From Stieleria magnilauensis (lineage in GTDB: Bacteria > Planctomycetota > Planctomycetia > Pirellulales > Pirellulaceae): a stretch of DNA of 64,000 nt. The position numbers and the translations under genes were made by a program. Shown here piece after piece: positions 42,798-52,094 of this stretch (position 1 is the first letter of the stretch; each line of letters opens with the position of its first letter). The notes under the pieces were generated by a model. The model saw only the letters and a list, made by a program, of their open reading frames with translations. It made no database searches and was not told the origin of the DNA. The DNA is taken from the NCBI GenBank assembly GCA_007753675.1, contig CP036432.1, forward strand, positions 2,826,394-2,890,393, in the 5' to 3' direction.

Positions 42798-44425
42798 CAC
42801 GCCACCCTCGCCTCGCGGCGACGCACTCGACGTTGCTGTGTGGTCAAGCGTCGCGCCTTCTGCTCGGCGTCGCGGTACGGACGGATCGACTCCGGGTGTT
42901 CCTTTCGCCACACGTCGGGAAGCAGGCGTTCGTAATCTGTGCTGCCACTTGCCAACTGACGGAGGCAATCGTCTACGTAGGCCCAAACATCCAAGTGATG
43001 CCGTGCCGCCGAAGACACCAGGCTATACATCGTCGCCGCCACTCGGCCTCCTCGGTTGGATCCAACGAACAACCAGTTCTTTCGACCGATCGTCAAGTGG
43101 CGAAGTTCGTTTTCAGTCGCGTTGTTGTCAATCGGGATCGCGCCGTCGCCGAGGAACACCGACAGCTCATCCCACTGGTTCAACGCATAACGCACTGCCT
43201 TGCCGATCGAGCTCTTCGGAAGGACTCGCTGATCACCGTTCATCTGCAGCAACCAGTCATGCAGATCGTTCATGATCGGCACTGACTCGTTCTGACGCAG
43301 TTCCAGACGCTCGGCCGCCGAAGCTTTTCGCACGCGGTCTTCAACCTTGTACAGGCCACGGTAAAACGCCAGTGCCCGCGCAGCGGCGACCGGGTCGTTC
43401 GGCTTGGCTTCGACGAACTTTCGACGTGCGTGCGCATTGCAGCACGCGGCAAAGATTTGATCCTGTGCTCCCAGATAGACTCCGTCGTTGACTCCATAAG
43501 CATCGACCACCGCGTGGCCGTGAAAATCACGAAGGAATTTTGCCGGACCGTCGCGCCCGCGGCTTTCCGTGAAGTCGAACACGTTATACGGATGATCTTC
43601 ACGGCCTCGATACAGCCAGAATCGTGCAGTCCGCATCTTGCCCGGCAAGCTGGGGTCCTGCAGACGAACCGACGTATCATCCACACCCAGCACGTCGCCC
43701 GAAACGATTCGCGACTTCATCAGCTCCACCAACACACCGGCCAATGCCGCGATGTTCGCCAGCATCCCAAACTGTGTGTTGCGAGGGATCAGCATCCCGG
43801 CGCGGGCGAAGATGTCTTCTCCGCGATAGAGCGGTAGATGATCGGCAAACTTGTTGACGATCAGTTGTGTGTAAACGCCGAAGCCATAATCGCTGCCGGG
43901 GATCGGCGTTGTCAGGCCGCAGGGCTCCTCACCGGCGGGCACCCGAGCGATCGATTCTTTGCACTTGCAGCACGCTCGTTTGTGGCGATGGATCTCCCAA
44001 ATGAAAAACTCTGCCGGGATGAAATCCAATCGATTGCTGATGTCGGTGCCCACAATCGGCATCTCTTCACCACAGCACGGACAGATTCGCTGTTCGGCCG
44101 GAACGTCTGCCTCAATGACTTTGCGTTTGAGATGGTCCGGTAGCTTCTCGGACTTCTTCTTGCGACGACGCCGACGTGGCTGGGCTTCCTCAACGTCTTC
44201 GGTGTCGTCGTCCTCGACCTGCTGCTCACCCCAGTCGAACAGATGCAACTGTGAGTCATCTTCGACGTGCCGCTCGGAAGATCTGCCAAACAATTTGCAG
44301 CGATAGAGATTCAGTTCTTCGCGGAGTTGTTCGTTGGCTTTCTGCAGTCGCTCAACCGTTTCGATCAGCTCAGCGTTGAGCCTCAACACGCTCTGCAAGT
44401 CGTCTTTGTTTTCCGAAGCAGCCAT
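42797..44425 (-). CDS. tnpC: IS66-A TnpC transposase
   Basis: A 542-residue IS66 transposase. The layout is: an N-terminal leucine-zipper (LNAELIETVERLQKANEQLR), the zinc-finger-like CPCCGEEM and CCKCKE pairs, then the DDE domain with GVDDTSVRLQD (D), HAVVDAYGVND (D), and IDNNATENELRHLTIGRKNW (E). The C-terminus VWRKEHPESIRPYRDAEQKA is typical. The frame is intact. A terminator-like hairpin separates it from the tnpB end. Confidence 0.93.
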   Translation of the reverse strand: MAASENKDDLQSVLRLNAELIETVERLQKANEQLREELNLYRCKLFGRSSERHVEDDSQLHLFDWGEQQVEDDDTEDVEEAQPRRRRRKKKSEKLPDHLKRKVIEADVPAEQRICPCCGEEMPIVGTDISNRLDFIPAEFFIWEIHRHKRACCKCKESIARVPAGEEPCGLTTPIPGSDYGFGVYTQLIVNKFADHLPLYRGEDIFARAGMLIPRNTQFGMLANIAALAGVLVELMKSRIVSGDVLGVDDTSVRLQDPSLPGKMRTARFWLYRGREDHPYNVFDFTESRGRDGPAKFLRDFHGHAVVDAYGVNDGVYLGAQDQIFAACCNAHARRKFVEAKPNDPVAAARALAFYRGLYKVEDRVRKASAAERLELRQNESVPIMNDLHDWLLQMNGDQRVLPKSSIGKAVRYALNQWDELSVFLGDGAIPIDNNATENELRHLTIGRKNWLFVGSNRGGRVAATMYSLVSSAARHHLDVWAYVDDCLRQLASGSTDYERLLPDVWRKEHPESIRPYRDAEQKARRLTTQQRRVRRREARVA

Positions 44426-44446
44426 GCAGTTGTTATCGCCATCGAA

Positions 44447-44480
44447 ACAAAAAACGCAAGGCTTCCTTGGGCCTTGCGTT
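44447..44480 (-). terminator. Intrinsic terminator-like hairpin between tnpB and tnpC of IS66-A
   Basis: The 10-bp arms AACGCAAGGC (44453-44462) and GCCTTGCGTT (44471-44480) flank an 8-base loop. On the minus strand the hairpin is followed by TTTT. The same position in IS66-B carries a longer hairpin with a T7 run. Confidence 0.72.
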
Positions 44481-44511
44481 GATGCTTTTCAAAAAGACTT
44501 GCTCGACTAAC

Positions 44512-44667
44512 TCACGCCGCTTCGGGAAGGTCGATCGAGTAGCGTTTGCGTCGTTGCGAACCTTCGATCTGCACACCGCGGAGCATCATAACCAGGCCGG
44601 CCGAGTCGATCTCGAAGCTGCCATGCTCTTCGGAGACAATCTTTTCGAAGCTTCCACTTTCGAGTCG
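44512..44667 (-). pseudogene. tnpB: 3' part of IS66-A tnpB
   Basis: 51 codons reading RLESGSFEKIVSEEHGSFE and onward to IEGSQRRKRYSIDLPEAA, the C-terminal half of TnpB. The 5' half lies at 51526-51732. Joined at the AAG core the two give a 120-residue TnpB in frame. Confidence 0.88.
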
Positions 44668-44738
44668 CTTGATTCAGACATCAGGATATCCCTGTTTTGG
44701 TTCCATAAAAGAAGTTGGCGAGAATGAATTCGAAGTGC

Positions 44739-46774
44739 TTATGAATCAGGATCGGACGGTCGGTCTTTCGGCGTGACCAAGACTGGATGATTTTTGGCGA
44801 TGTACGACCCATGCAGCTTCTTGAGTTTCCGAAGTCTGCGCAGTTCTTCTCGATCGGCCCAGACAATCCAGTGCTTCCCTGTGGGCGTCCGCCGCGAGTG
44901 AACCCAGCCTTGCCTGGCCCAGTAGTGGACCTTCTGCTGAATGACGCCAAGCTTGTCAGCCAGATCTGGAATCCACCATTCATCTTTGCCGAGCATGCCA
45001 TCGCGAAACAATTCTCCACGTAGGTTCAAACGCCGTATCAAGTCTCCCACATTTTGCGTCGTGAACTTCCCGCGCCTGCGAGCTGTGCGAAATCCTTCTT
45101 CATTAAGTTGAGCTGCAATCTCTCGATGGTGAAGCCCTTGCCGGTGAAGTTCCTCAATTCGTTTGCAGAGCTGTTCGTAGTCACTTAGTTGTGAGTATGA
45201 TCCAACCGCTTTGCAGATCGCATGTTGACTCCGAAAACCACCTTGCCAGAGAATGGTTACATCAACATTTTCAGTGCCATCCTCGATCGTCAAGATGACT
45301 TGATCGACGAGACAGCGAATGATGATTTTGCGATGTTCGTTCGTTGTGCTTTCCGCCCTCCAGACTTCAGGGACAGATGATGACAGAGACTTGATCCGCA
45401 GTTTCTCTTGATCGCTGAGTTGAATTGGAGAAGTCGACTTGAACCGCTCGTAGTCATCCTCAATGTTTTGAAGGTCGATCAGTAGGGCCTCCCAGTCTGA
45501 CTCCAAAGTCCGTGCGACAAGTCGATTCTCGGGTTCGACAGCTTCATATCGACGTCTTGCCCGATCGCATTCTTGCTGAGCGCGTTCGATCTTCAAGTTC
45601 CACTGTCGATGTAGATGTTGTCTCTCGATTTCGATTTCTTTCGTCGCTGCTTCGCTCAGTTCGATCGCTGCGGGCGCAACAGCTCGAAGCACTTGTGATG
45701 AAACAAGCTCGTCGATCCACTTCGCAGCGAGGCGACCACAGTATCCTTCAAGAGTCTGGTTTCGCACGAACTCATCGCAGCAATACGACGGCAATTTATC
45801 GGTCTTATAAGACGTGATCATTTGCCTGTGACAACGTCCGCATCTCACCAACCCAGCAAGCAACGCGTCCCCACGCCTCGGAATTCCCTTGCTTTTCCGC
45901 GTCGAACGATTTTCTTGAAGCTTCGCTTGGTTAGCGAGATATTGGTCCCACGTGATATACGCGGGCATTCTGTCTCTGAGGCAGACGCCCATGTCTTCCG
46001 GCGATAAGAACCAACCCTTCTCATTGAGATTGTCGACGTTCCGATGCATCTTGCAATTGCGTCGCATTGCGTAGCCATAGGCACCGGCATAGATGGGGTG
46101 CTTCAAAATGTTGAGCACGCGAGCTGATGTTGGCAAACGAAACTCAAGTTCGCCTCGACGGGGCCCCTTGTGGAGGCGAAATCCCATTTTTAATTGATTA
46201 TCGGCAAGATATCGAAATACGCCGTAAGCCGAACCCGTTTCTTCAAACTTCTCGAAAACAAGTTCAACCATCGATCGAGCTTGTTCATCAGGGTCTTTCA
46301 CAACTTCGCCACCAGACAATTTGACGTATCCGATTGGCACTGAAAGAATCAGTTCGCCGCGCGCAGCTTTATTCTGCACACCACGTGTCAGCCGGTTCTT
46401 GATAGTCACCAATTCGAACTCGCTCATCGCACCCTTCATTCCCAGGAGGAGCCGATCGTTTGAATCGAGAGGATCGTAAATACTGTCTTCATCTCCAAGC
46501 AGCGCACCAAACACCCCGCAGACTTCGATGAGATGATGCCAGTCTTTACAAGACCGCGATAGGCGACTGAGTTCCAGCCCCAACACGATTCCAACATGCT
46601 TGAGGGAAACTTCCGTCATCAGTCGTTGAAACCCAGGTCGATTATCCGCCGAGCTGCCACTGATCCCTTGGTCGTCGTCAATGACGAGGATTCTCTCTTG
46701 AGCCCACCCGAGTTGTTCGGCGCGATTAACTAGGCCGTATTGACGCTCACGCGATTCCCGGTTTTCGACAACTT
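44739..46774 (-). pseudogene. Large serine recombinase, main part (split by IS66-B)
   Basis: The frame is open from 46782 to the stop at 44739-44741. It carries the rest of the resolvase domain (RERQYGLVNRAEQLGWAQER, GISGSSADNRPGFQRL, GLELSRLSRSCKDWHHL), the recombinase domain (FRLPTSARVLNILKHPIYAG), a zinc ribbon (LVRCGRCHRQM to GYCGRLAAKWI), a long coiled coil (about 47-50 residues after it) and two C-terminal helix-turn-helix segments. The catalytic serine lies in the separated 5' part at 51066-51210. Precise removal of IS66-B and one 8-bp duplicate yields a 726-residue intact enzyme. Confidence 0.88.
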
Positions 46775-46862
46775 GGCGCTGCGTAACCGTACTCCAGAAC
46801 CGTTGTAGGCGCGGGGTTTACCGTGGTGGGTTTTGTTTCGTTTCACCAAACGGAGAAAACTC

Positions 46863-47219
46863 ATGCCCCGATCCAAAACTGCCAAGGTTTGGCAGGAACG
46901 GTTGCGTCGATTTGATCGCTCGCGAATGACCGTCGCCCAGTTCTGTCGAAATGAAGGCGTCTCGCAGCCGTCCTTCTATCAATGGAAGAAAAAGCTGCGC
47001 CAGTCGCCAGCACTCCTCGAGCCAGAGCCAGGCGAGCCGAACGTCCAGTTCGTGCCGCTTCGCCTACCTGGCCTGCCCGGCGATCAGGCTGGCGAGCCTG
47101 ATCGGGTCGTCGGCCCGGCGACTGCCTGCACCACCATCGAACTTCCCGGCGGCATTCGAATCCGCGTGGAGGTCCCGACGGATCGGCAACCAAGCCAACA
47201 GCCGGAGGCCCGGCCATGA
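46863..47219 (+). CDS. tnpA: IS66-B TnpA (HTH)
   Basis: A 118-residue IS66 TnpA. The HTH region reads MTVAQFCRNEGVSQPSFYQW with the WKKKLR extension typical of the family; the C-terminus ends in the TTIELPGGIRIRVE strand motif. The ATG at 46863 is preceded by CGGAG nine bases upstream and is preferred to the ATG at 46833. Its TGA overlaps the ATG of tnpB. Confidence 0.9.
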   Translation: MPRSKTAKVWQERLRRFDRSRMTVAQFCRNEGVSQPSFYQWKKKLRQSPALLEPEPGEPNVQFVPLRLPGLPGDQAGEPDRVVGPATACTTIELPGGIRIRVEVPTDRQPSQQPEARP

Positions 47220-47566
47220 TCGGGTTGCCCTCCGGTGTGCCGATTTATCTTTGCACCGAACCGGTCGATTTTCGCAAAGGCTTCGACGGACTGACCGGCA
47301 TCGTCACCACTGCGATGAATCACAGCGTGACCGATGGTTCGTTGTTCCTGTTCGTCAATCGCAGACGCGATCGCATCAAAGCCCTGTGGTGGGAAACCGG
47401 CGGACTGACGCTCTGGTATCGAAGGCTCGAACAAGGCACCGTCGAAATACCAAAGGCAGAGGACGGCAGCTCGCACATCGTGATCGATAACGTCGAACTG
47501 GCCATGTGGATCGCAGGAGTGTCACTGAAAGCGGCCAAGACCCGACGCAAACGAATGGCAGCTTAG
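47216..47566 (+). CDS. tnpB: IS66-B TnpB
   Basis: A 116-residue IS66 Orf2 protein: VPIYLCTEPVDFRKGFDGLT, LFLFVNRRRDRIKALWWETG and LTLWYRRLEQGTVEIP. The start overlaps the tnpA stop as ATGA. The family has no known catalytic motif but is required for transposition. Confidence 0.92.
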   Translation: MIGLPSGVPIYLCTEPVDFRKGFDGLTGIVTTAMNHSVTDGSLFLFVNRRRDRIKALWWETGGLTLWYRRLEQGTVEIPKAEDGSSHIVIDNVELAMWIAGVSLKAAKTRRKRMAA

Positions 47567-47590
47567 CCCATCGCCAATCGACTCGAAACG

Positions 47591-47631
47591 AACCGGCTCC
47601 ACGAAATTTGTTTCGCGGAGTCGGTTTTTTT
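47591..47631 (+). terminator. Intrinsic terminator-like hairpin between tnpB and tnpC of IS66-B
   Basis: AACCGGCTCC, then CGAAA (47591-47606), pairs with TTTCG then GGAGTCGGTT (47611-47626) with one G:U and one mismatch, followed by a run of seven Ts. The position matches the hairpin in IS66-A, although the sequences are unrelated. Confidence 0.85.
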
Positions 47632-47678
47632 GCGCCTTGCTTTGCGCGATTTGGAGTGAAATTTATAATGTCGCCATC

Positions 47679-49340
47679 ATGAATTCGAAGCCTCTTCCAA
47701 ACGACATCGACGCTTGCCATCAACTGATTGCAGAGCTGCAATCGCAGGTCGGCGAACATCAACAGATCATTGGCAAGCAGGCCACCGAGCTATCGCTCAA
47801 AGACAAGCTGATCGAGGAGCAAGCTCATAGCGTCCTGGAACTCAAAGCCGATCACGACAAGCTCGACGAGAAGGTCATCGAGCTAAACCTGAAGATCGAA
47901 AAACTGCTCAAACAACTCTACGGGCGCAAGAGTGAACGACGCGTCGATGGCGAAGGCCAGTTGTTTTTGGATCTCGGAGAAGAGCCCACGCCCGAGGTGG
48001 TCAGCGCGCTGGAAGAAGCCATTCGCGAGGCCGAACAGATTGTCGATGACGCCGAAGAGGCAAACAAGAAACGCAGAAAGAAACGTCCGGAACCAAGCGA
48101 CCGCAAGTTCCCCGAACACTTGCCGCGATACGAAAAGATCGTCGACCTGCCCGAAGCCCAACGCAAAGGCCTCATCCTGATCGGCTATGACGAAGTCGAG
48201 ACGCTCGAAAGCACCGCCGGTGAACTGAAAGTCCGGGTGACCAAGTATGCCAAGTACGCTCACCCGACCGACAAATCACAAGGAATCGTCACTCCCGAGC
48301 GTCCCACCGGTCTGGTCGAAGGCGATCGCTTTGACGCCTCGATTGGAGTCGAAGTTGTGGCCTGGAAATACTTCTATCACCTGCCGTTTTATCGTCAGCA
48401 AGATCTGTTCGCCGGCAGTGGCTGGACGCCCAGTCGCAGCACATTGGGGAACATCGAAACGGCCGTCGAGTTCGCGCTTCGTCCGCTTGCTGATTACTTG
48501 CGAAGCGTTTTGAAGCACGATCGCACGGTCGGCTGCGACGACACCGGTGTGTTGTTGATCACACCGAAGGCCATGCCTGACCTATCGGAACATCCCCGCG
48601 GCAAGCGGATCGGCGAAGTGCTTGGAAATGCGATCGAGTCCGGCAAGCCAAGCATCAACGCAAACATGTGGGGCTACTACGCCTCACGTCTTCCGGTGGT
48701 GGTGTTCGATTTTACGGTGAGTCGTCACCGCGATGGACCGGATGATGTACTGAGTGATTTTAAAGGCAACGTCCTAGGAGACTGCTGGTCGGGTTTTCAA
48801 AAGATCGATCTACGAAGTGACTCGCGAATCACGTTCGCGGCATGCTGGGCGCATGCGCGTCGCAAGATCGATGAGTGTCGCGGTGCGTTCCCTCTGCAAG
48901 TGGCGAAGTTGGAGTCGCTGATTCGGATGCTTTACGACGTAGAAGACCAGATCAAGGAGCTTGACGATGCAGCGCGTCTTGCGCGACGTCAAAGCTTATC
49001 GCGTCATGTTCTCGACCAGATCGCGGAGTACCTCGACAGCGAAGCGATGCAGTCACCGTCGGTTCTTCCCAAGAGCAATCTCGGTGTGGCGGCTGGCTAT
49101 GTGCGACGTCACTGGGAAGCACTGTGCCGCTTCACCGAGGACGCGACGATTCCGCTGGACAATAACGATTGCGAGCAGTTGATGAAACGCGTCGCCACGG
49201 GAAGGAAGAACTGGCTCTTTAAGGGCTCGGTGGCTTCAGGAGAGCGAGCAGCAAACCTGCTAACGATCATCGGCAGCGCGATCCGCAACGACTTGGACGT
49301 GCGAGCGTACTTGGACGATGTCTTACGGAGGGCGCTCGCC
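47679..49340 (+). pseudogene. tnpC: 5' part of IS66-B tnpC
   Basis: 554 codons with the N-terminal coiled coil, the region LKHDRTVGCDDTGVLLI (D), DCWSGFQKID (D), and the conserved LDNNDCEQLMKRVATGRKNW (E). The frame reads into the inserted IS4-family element after RRALA. The last 53 codons and stop lie at 50883-51044. Closing the gap gives a 607-residue TnpC. Confidence 0.9.
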
Positions 49341-50882
49341 CAATGCCACCTACTTTGTGGTCATTCGGGTGGTATATCATCGGGCTGCTGTTTTTTTCTT
49401 CGAAGTGACTTCTGGAATTTCGTTGTCTTTTGGCGCCGCGGGTGGGCTATGCGTGGGTAGCTGCGAGGCAATTTTCGATTGGGAAGTTTGCGGCCCGCTG
49501 CGCTCACCAAAGCGCCGTGATAAGCCAGCCTCCATTCCTCCAGGGTCGTAAGCTTTTCACGTAGCAGATGATGCTTGAACGTCGTCCAAACTCCCGTGAA
49601 GCTGAGCTCGCGAGGGTCAACTCGAATCAATTTCGCTGCTTGTTTGCGTAGCTGAGCGACAAGATTATAAGCGATGATCGATCCCATTAGCTCCTTCATC
49701 ACCGTGTCGACACTCTTGGCGCGAATGTTTTCTGTGTCCATCGTCACTTTGACATCGCGGATATCGAACTCCACATCGTAGCGACGAACGTACAGGGCAG
49801 CGGCCGAGTGAGCGTCCGTCTCAAGGCTCGTCACGATCTCCAGCGTGTCTCCATTTTCAAGTTCAATTTGGTGGAGAAAGACTTCGATAGACGTGTCTTT
49901 ACTAAGATCGAGATTGGTTCGGCGGTCCTTCGGTGTCGGCCGCCAAATCAAGTGAAACGTCTTGTACCCGTCCCCTTGGTCGACCAACGTAGCCGACTTG
50001 CGGTACGACCTGAATCGCTGTTTGGTCAGCCGCAGCACGAAGTCTTGATGATGTAATTGGCAGTGGTGGGCGACATTAAAAATCCCAAAACCGCTATCAG
50101 CCAGAACGATCGAGCGTTTCGGGAGTCGTTCAATAATCGGCTTGGCTTGCTCAAGTTCACTTTTGTTGTCCGCTCCGTACATCGGATCGACTTGCGGCAA
50201 CAACGCGCACCCGGTCTGCATTTCATTTGCGACCAGCAATCTCGCAATAGGCCAAACCGTCTCTCCGTGTTGGTTGGACGCCGGCGGGAACGCTTTCTGA
50301 AGTGCTTCGGTCGGAGGAAGCGTGATCGTCGTCCCATCGATAATGAATACACGTCGATCGAGAAAGGCTTTGGGAGCGCGGGAAGCAAGGTGATCGCAGA
50401 TTCGATGGGAAAACTCTTCCACGACAGCGAGCGGAATCCTTTTTCTGGCGGCGTTGTAGGCCGAATTGTTTTCGGAAAGGCGATTCTCTTGAACCCTTCG
50501 ATTGTCAGGCAAAATATCCGTATGATTTTTGAGCAAATCTGCGACGGCATCGGTTAGTGAGATGCCTCCTTCGAGCCGTTGTAAAACGAGTAGCCAGAGG
50601 GTCGGGGCCTGCGTATAGACCATCCGCGCGTTGGCACAATCGTGATCTTCAAAGACCCGTTGTAGTTTGGGTAATTCAAGAAGCTCAGCCAGCAACGCTT
50701 TGGCTTTGCCAAAGCGAGACTCTTCATCGGCACCGAGTGTCGTCGGGTCGACCATGGCGATTCCCAGTCAGAAAGGCAGTAAGTGTAAACTTACCTGCCA
50801 GGCGCAAAAATCGTGCCAAAACCGGGTTTTTGGGACCGCGCCACCCGATAGGGTCCAGAATAGGTGGCATTGGGCGCTCGCC
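49331..50882 (-). mobile_element. IS4-family element inside IS66-B tnpC (innermost level)
   Basis: The element is 49341-50872 (1532 bp). Its ends CAATGCCACCTACTT and CAATGCCACCTATTC (reverse complement of the right end) are inverted repeats, and GGCGCTCGCC is duplicated at 49331-49340 and 50873-50882 (10 bp). It encodes one transposase on the minus strand. Confidence 0.92.
49361..50755 (-). CDS. IS4-family transposase (innermost)
   Basis: A 464-residue transposase, apparently intact. Catalytic positions are in FIIDGTTITLP (D), IVLADSGFGIF (D), and YVRRYDVEFDIRDVKV, which fits the Y-(2)-R-(3)-E-(6)-K signature. It is only distantly related by eye to the IS4-family transposase at 16016-17344. 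The start is ATG 50755. Confidence 0.92.
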   Translation of the reverse strand: MVDPTTLGADEESRFGKAKALLAELLELPKLQRVFEDHDCANARMVYTQAPTLWLLVLQRLEGGISLTDAVADLLKNHTDILPDNRRVQENRLSENNSAYNAARKRIPLAVVEEFSHRICDHLASRAPKAFLDRRVFIIDGTTITLPPTEALQKAFPPASNQHGETVWPIARLLVANEMQTGCALLPQVDPMYGADNKSELEQAKPIIERLPKRSIVLADSGFGIFNVAHHCQLHHQDFVLRLTKQRFRSYRKSATLVDQGDGYKTFHLIWRPTPKDRRTNLDLSKDTSIEVFLHQIELENGDTLEIVTSLETDAHSAAALYVRRYDVEFDIRDVKVTMDTENIRAKSVDTVMKELMGSIIAYNLVAQLRKQAAKLIRVDPRELSFTGVWTTFKHHLLREKLTTLEEWRLAYHGALVSAAGRKLPNRKLPRSYPRIAHPRRQKTTKFQKSLRRKKQQPDDIPPE

Positions 50883-51044
50883 GGCGAGACAGACTGGTCC
50901 GTACTGACTCCCCACGCATGGAAAGCGGAGCACCCTGAATCGATTCGCGAGTACAGGCAGGACGAACGCCGCCAAGCCGCCGACCGCAAACGCACCCGCC
51001 GAGCCCGCCGCCGCCTCCTCAACAAGTCAACCAGACGTCGCTAA
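50883..51044 (+). pseudogene. tnpC: 3' part of IS66-B tnpC
   Basis: 54 codons (GETDWSVLTPHAWKAEHPES, then IREYRQDERRQAADRKR) to the stop at 51042-51044. They complete the tnpC frame begun at 47679. Confidence 0.9.
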
Positions 51045-51065
51045 CTGGTTCTGGTGTACGGTTAC

Positions 51066-51210
51066 GGCGCTGCGTGGACTGTCGAACGTAGACAACTGCA
51101 AGTTTGCAGAGATGTCGATCTTGCACCTTTGAAGAAAACTTTCCAAGCAGCGACACACTCTGCTTGTCATCGTTGTAATCGCAAATTGCTGTGGTCTTAA
51201 TCGCGTTCAT
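51066..51210 (-). pseudogene. 5' part of the large serine recombinase
   Basis: 48 codons from ATG 51210 ending KLAVVYVRQSTQR, where the Ser of VYVRQST is the expected nucleophile. The frame continues at 46774 after IS66-B is removed. It overlaps the preceding small frame by 14 bp. Confidence 0.88.
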
Positions 51211-51442
51211 GATCGGCCTCCTTTTCCGGTAGAGCCGCTAACGCGTTGTCCACGATTTGCACGAGTGCCCGTGCTGCCTTTCTCTTCTGTTCGTCTGGAA
51301 GAGCTTCCCAAAGCTCCGTCAGACGCAATGTTGTTTGCGGCCGCCGGGCTGCTGTGGTGGGCGCGCTGTCCCCCTTTTTTGTTTTGCTGGCATTTCGTTC
51401 CTCCGTGTTCTTCTGGAAAGGTCTTTTCGATCCATGTCGCAA
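51197..51442 (-). CDS. Small protein of the serine-recombinase element
   Basis: An 81-residue frame that lies directly upstream of, and overlaps by 14 bp, the recombinase gene. The segment TLRLTELWEALPDEQKRKAA and then RALVQIVDNAL is a helical pair; the N-terminus is basic and low-complexity. It may be a recombination directionality or regulatory protein, but no homology is visible. The start at 51442 is uncertain. Confidence 0.5.
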   Translation of the reverse strand: MRHGSKRPFQKNTEERNASKTKKGDSAPTTAARRPQTTLRLTELWEALPDEQKRKAARALVQIVDNALAALPEKEADHERD

Positions 51443-51525
51443 GCTGAAGTAGCGAAAACGCTGAAACTATTGGTTCTTGCGACTTTTGTAAAGACTTTGA
51501 AACGGGGGTGTTCTGGCTCGTGGGC

Positions 51526-51732
51526 CTTAGACCAGAGAGCCAAGCCATCGCAGTCCCACATCAGAATCTTGACATAGTCGCGCCGGCGGTTGAAAAAGAC
51601 GAACAGGTGGCCGGAGAACAAGTCGACCTGGAAATGCTCTTTGACGAGTCCGGACAAGCCATTGAAGCTCTTCCTCATATCGGTCGCCTCGGTGTAGACG
51701 AAGATCCGCGTGGTGGGGGCAAGTGCGATCAC
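51526..51732 (-). pseudogene. tnpB: 5' part of IS66-A tnpB
   Basis: 69 codons from GTG 51732, overlapping the tnpA stop as GTGA, reading VIALAPTTRIFVYTEATDMR and onward to GDGLALWSK-like DCDGLALWSK. The frame is cut by the recombinase element at AAG. Confidence 0.88.
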
Positions 51733-52094
51733 GATGCCACCTCGCTGAGTGCCTCGACGATGTTCTTGATCAGCCGGCGTTGCTGCTCCTCGGTGGCGTT
51801 CCCGTCGAGGCAAGCAACAGCCCCGCCAGGCAATTCGATCTTCAGGTCGTTCAGCTGCGACGCTTCCATCGCGTTGGGCTGAAGCTCAACCGCGACGAAG
51901 GACGCCGGCTGATCGCCGGGGCCCGTTGGACGATCGGGAACAGAGGATCGCAACTTCCGTCGCCACTGATAAAAGGAGGCGACCGAATAGCCTTCACGAT
52001 CACAGAAATCTGCGACTGTCAGACCGGACTGGGCGAACCGTTCAATGCGGTCACGCCACTGCTGAGCGAGTTGTGGGTTGGGGAACTGCGGCAT
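51729..52094 (-). CDS. tnpA: IS66-A TnpA (HTH)
   Basis: A 121-residue TnpA with HTH GLTVADFCDREGYSVASFYQ and the C-terminal IELPGGAVACLDGNA strand motif. It is the first gene of IS66-A. Its stop overlaps the GTG of tnpB. Confidence 0.9.
   Translation of the reverse strand: MPQFPNPQLAQQWRDRIERFAQSGLTVADFCDREGYSVASFYQWRRKLRSSVPDRPTGPGDQPASFVAVELQPNAMEASQLNDLKIELPGGAVACLDGNATEEQQRRLIKNIVEALSEVAS

Larger units (their letters stand above)
46775..51073 (+). mobile_element. IS66-family element 'B' with 8-bp target duplication, inserted in the recombinase gene
   Basis: The element is 46783-51065. The ends GTAACCGTACTCCAGAACC and the complement of GGTTCTGGTGTACGGTTAC match at 18 of 19 positions. The target duplication is GGCGCTGC at 46775-46782 and 51066-51073, the 8 bp expected for IS66. 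It carries tnpA, tnpB and a tnpC that is itself split by an IS4-family element. Less that insert it is about 2.74 kb. Confidence 0.93.
44668..51528 (-). mobile_element. Serine-recombinase element inserted in IS66-A tnpB
   Basis: The element interrupts tnpB of IS66-A. The tnpB halves meet at the shared AAG (CTT on + at 44668-44670 and at 51526-51528), the likely crossover core. Without the IS66-B insert it is about 2.57 kb and holds one large serine-recombinase gene and one small upstream frame; no cargo is visible. The short shared core and absence of terminal inverted repeats fit serine-integrase chemistry. Confidence 0.82.
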
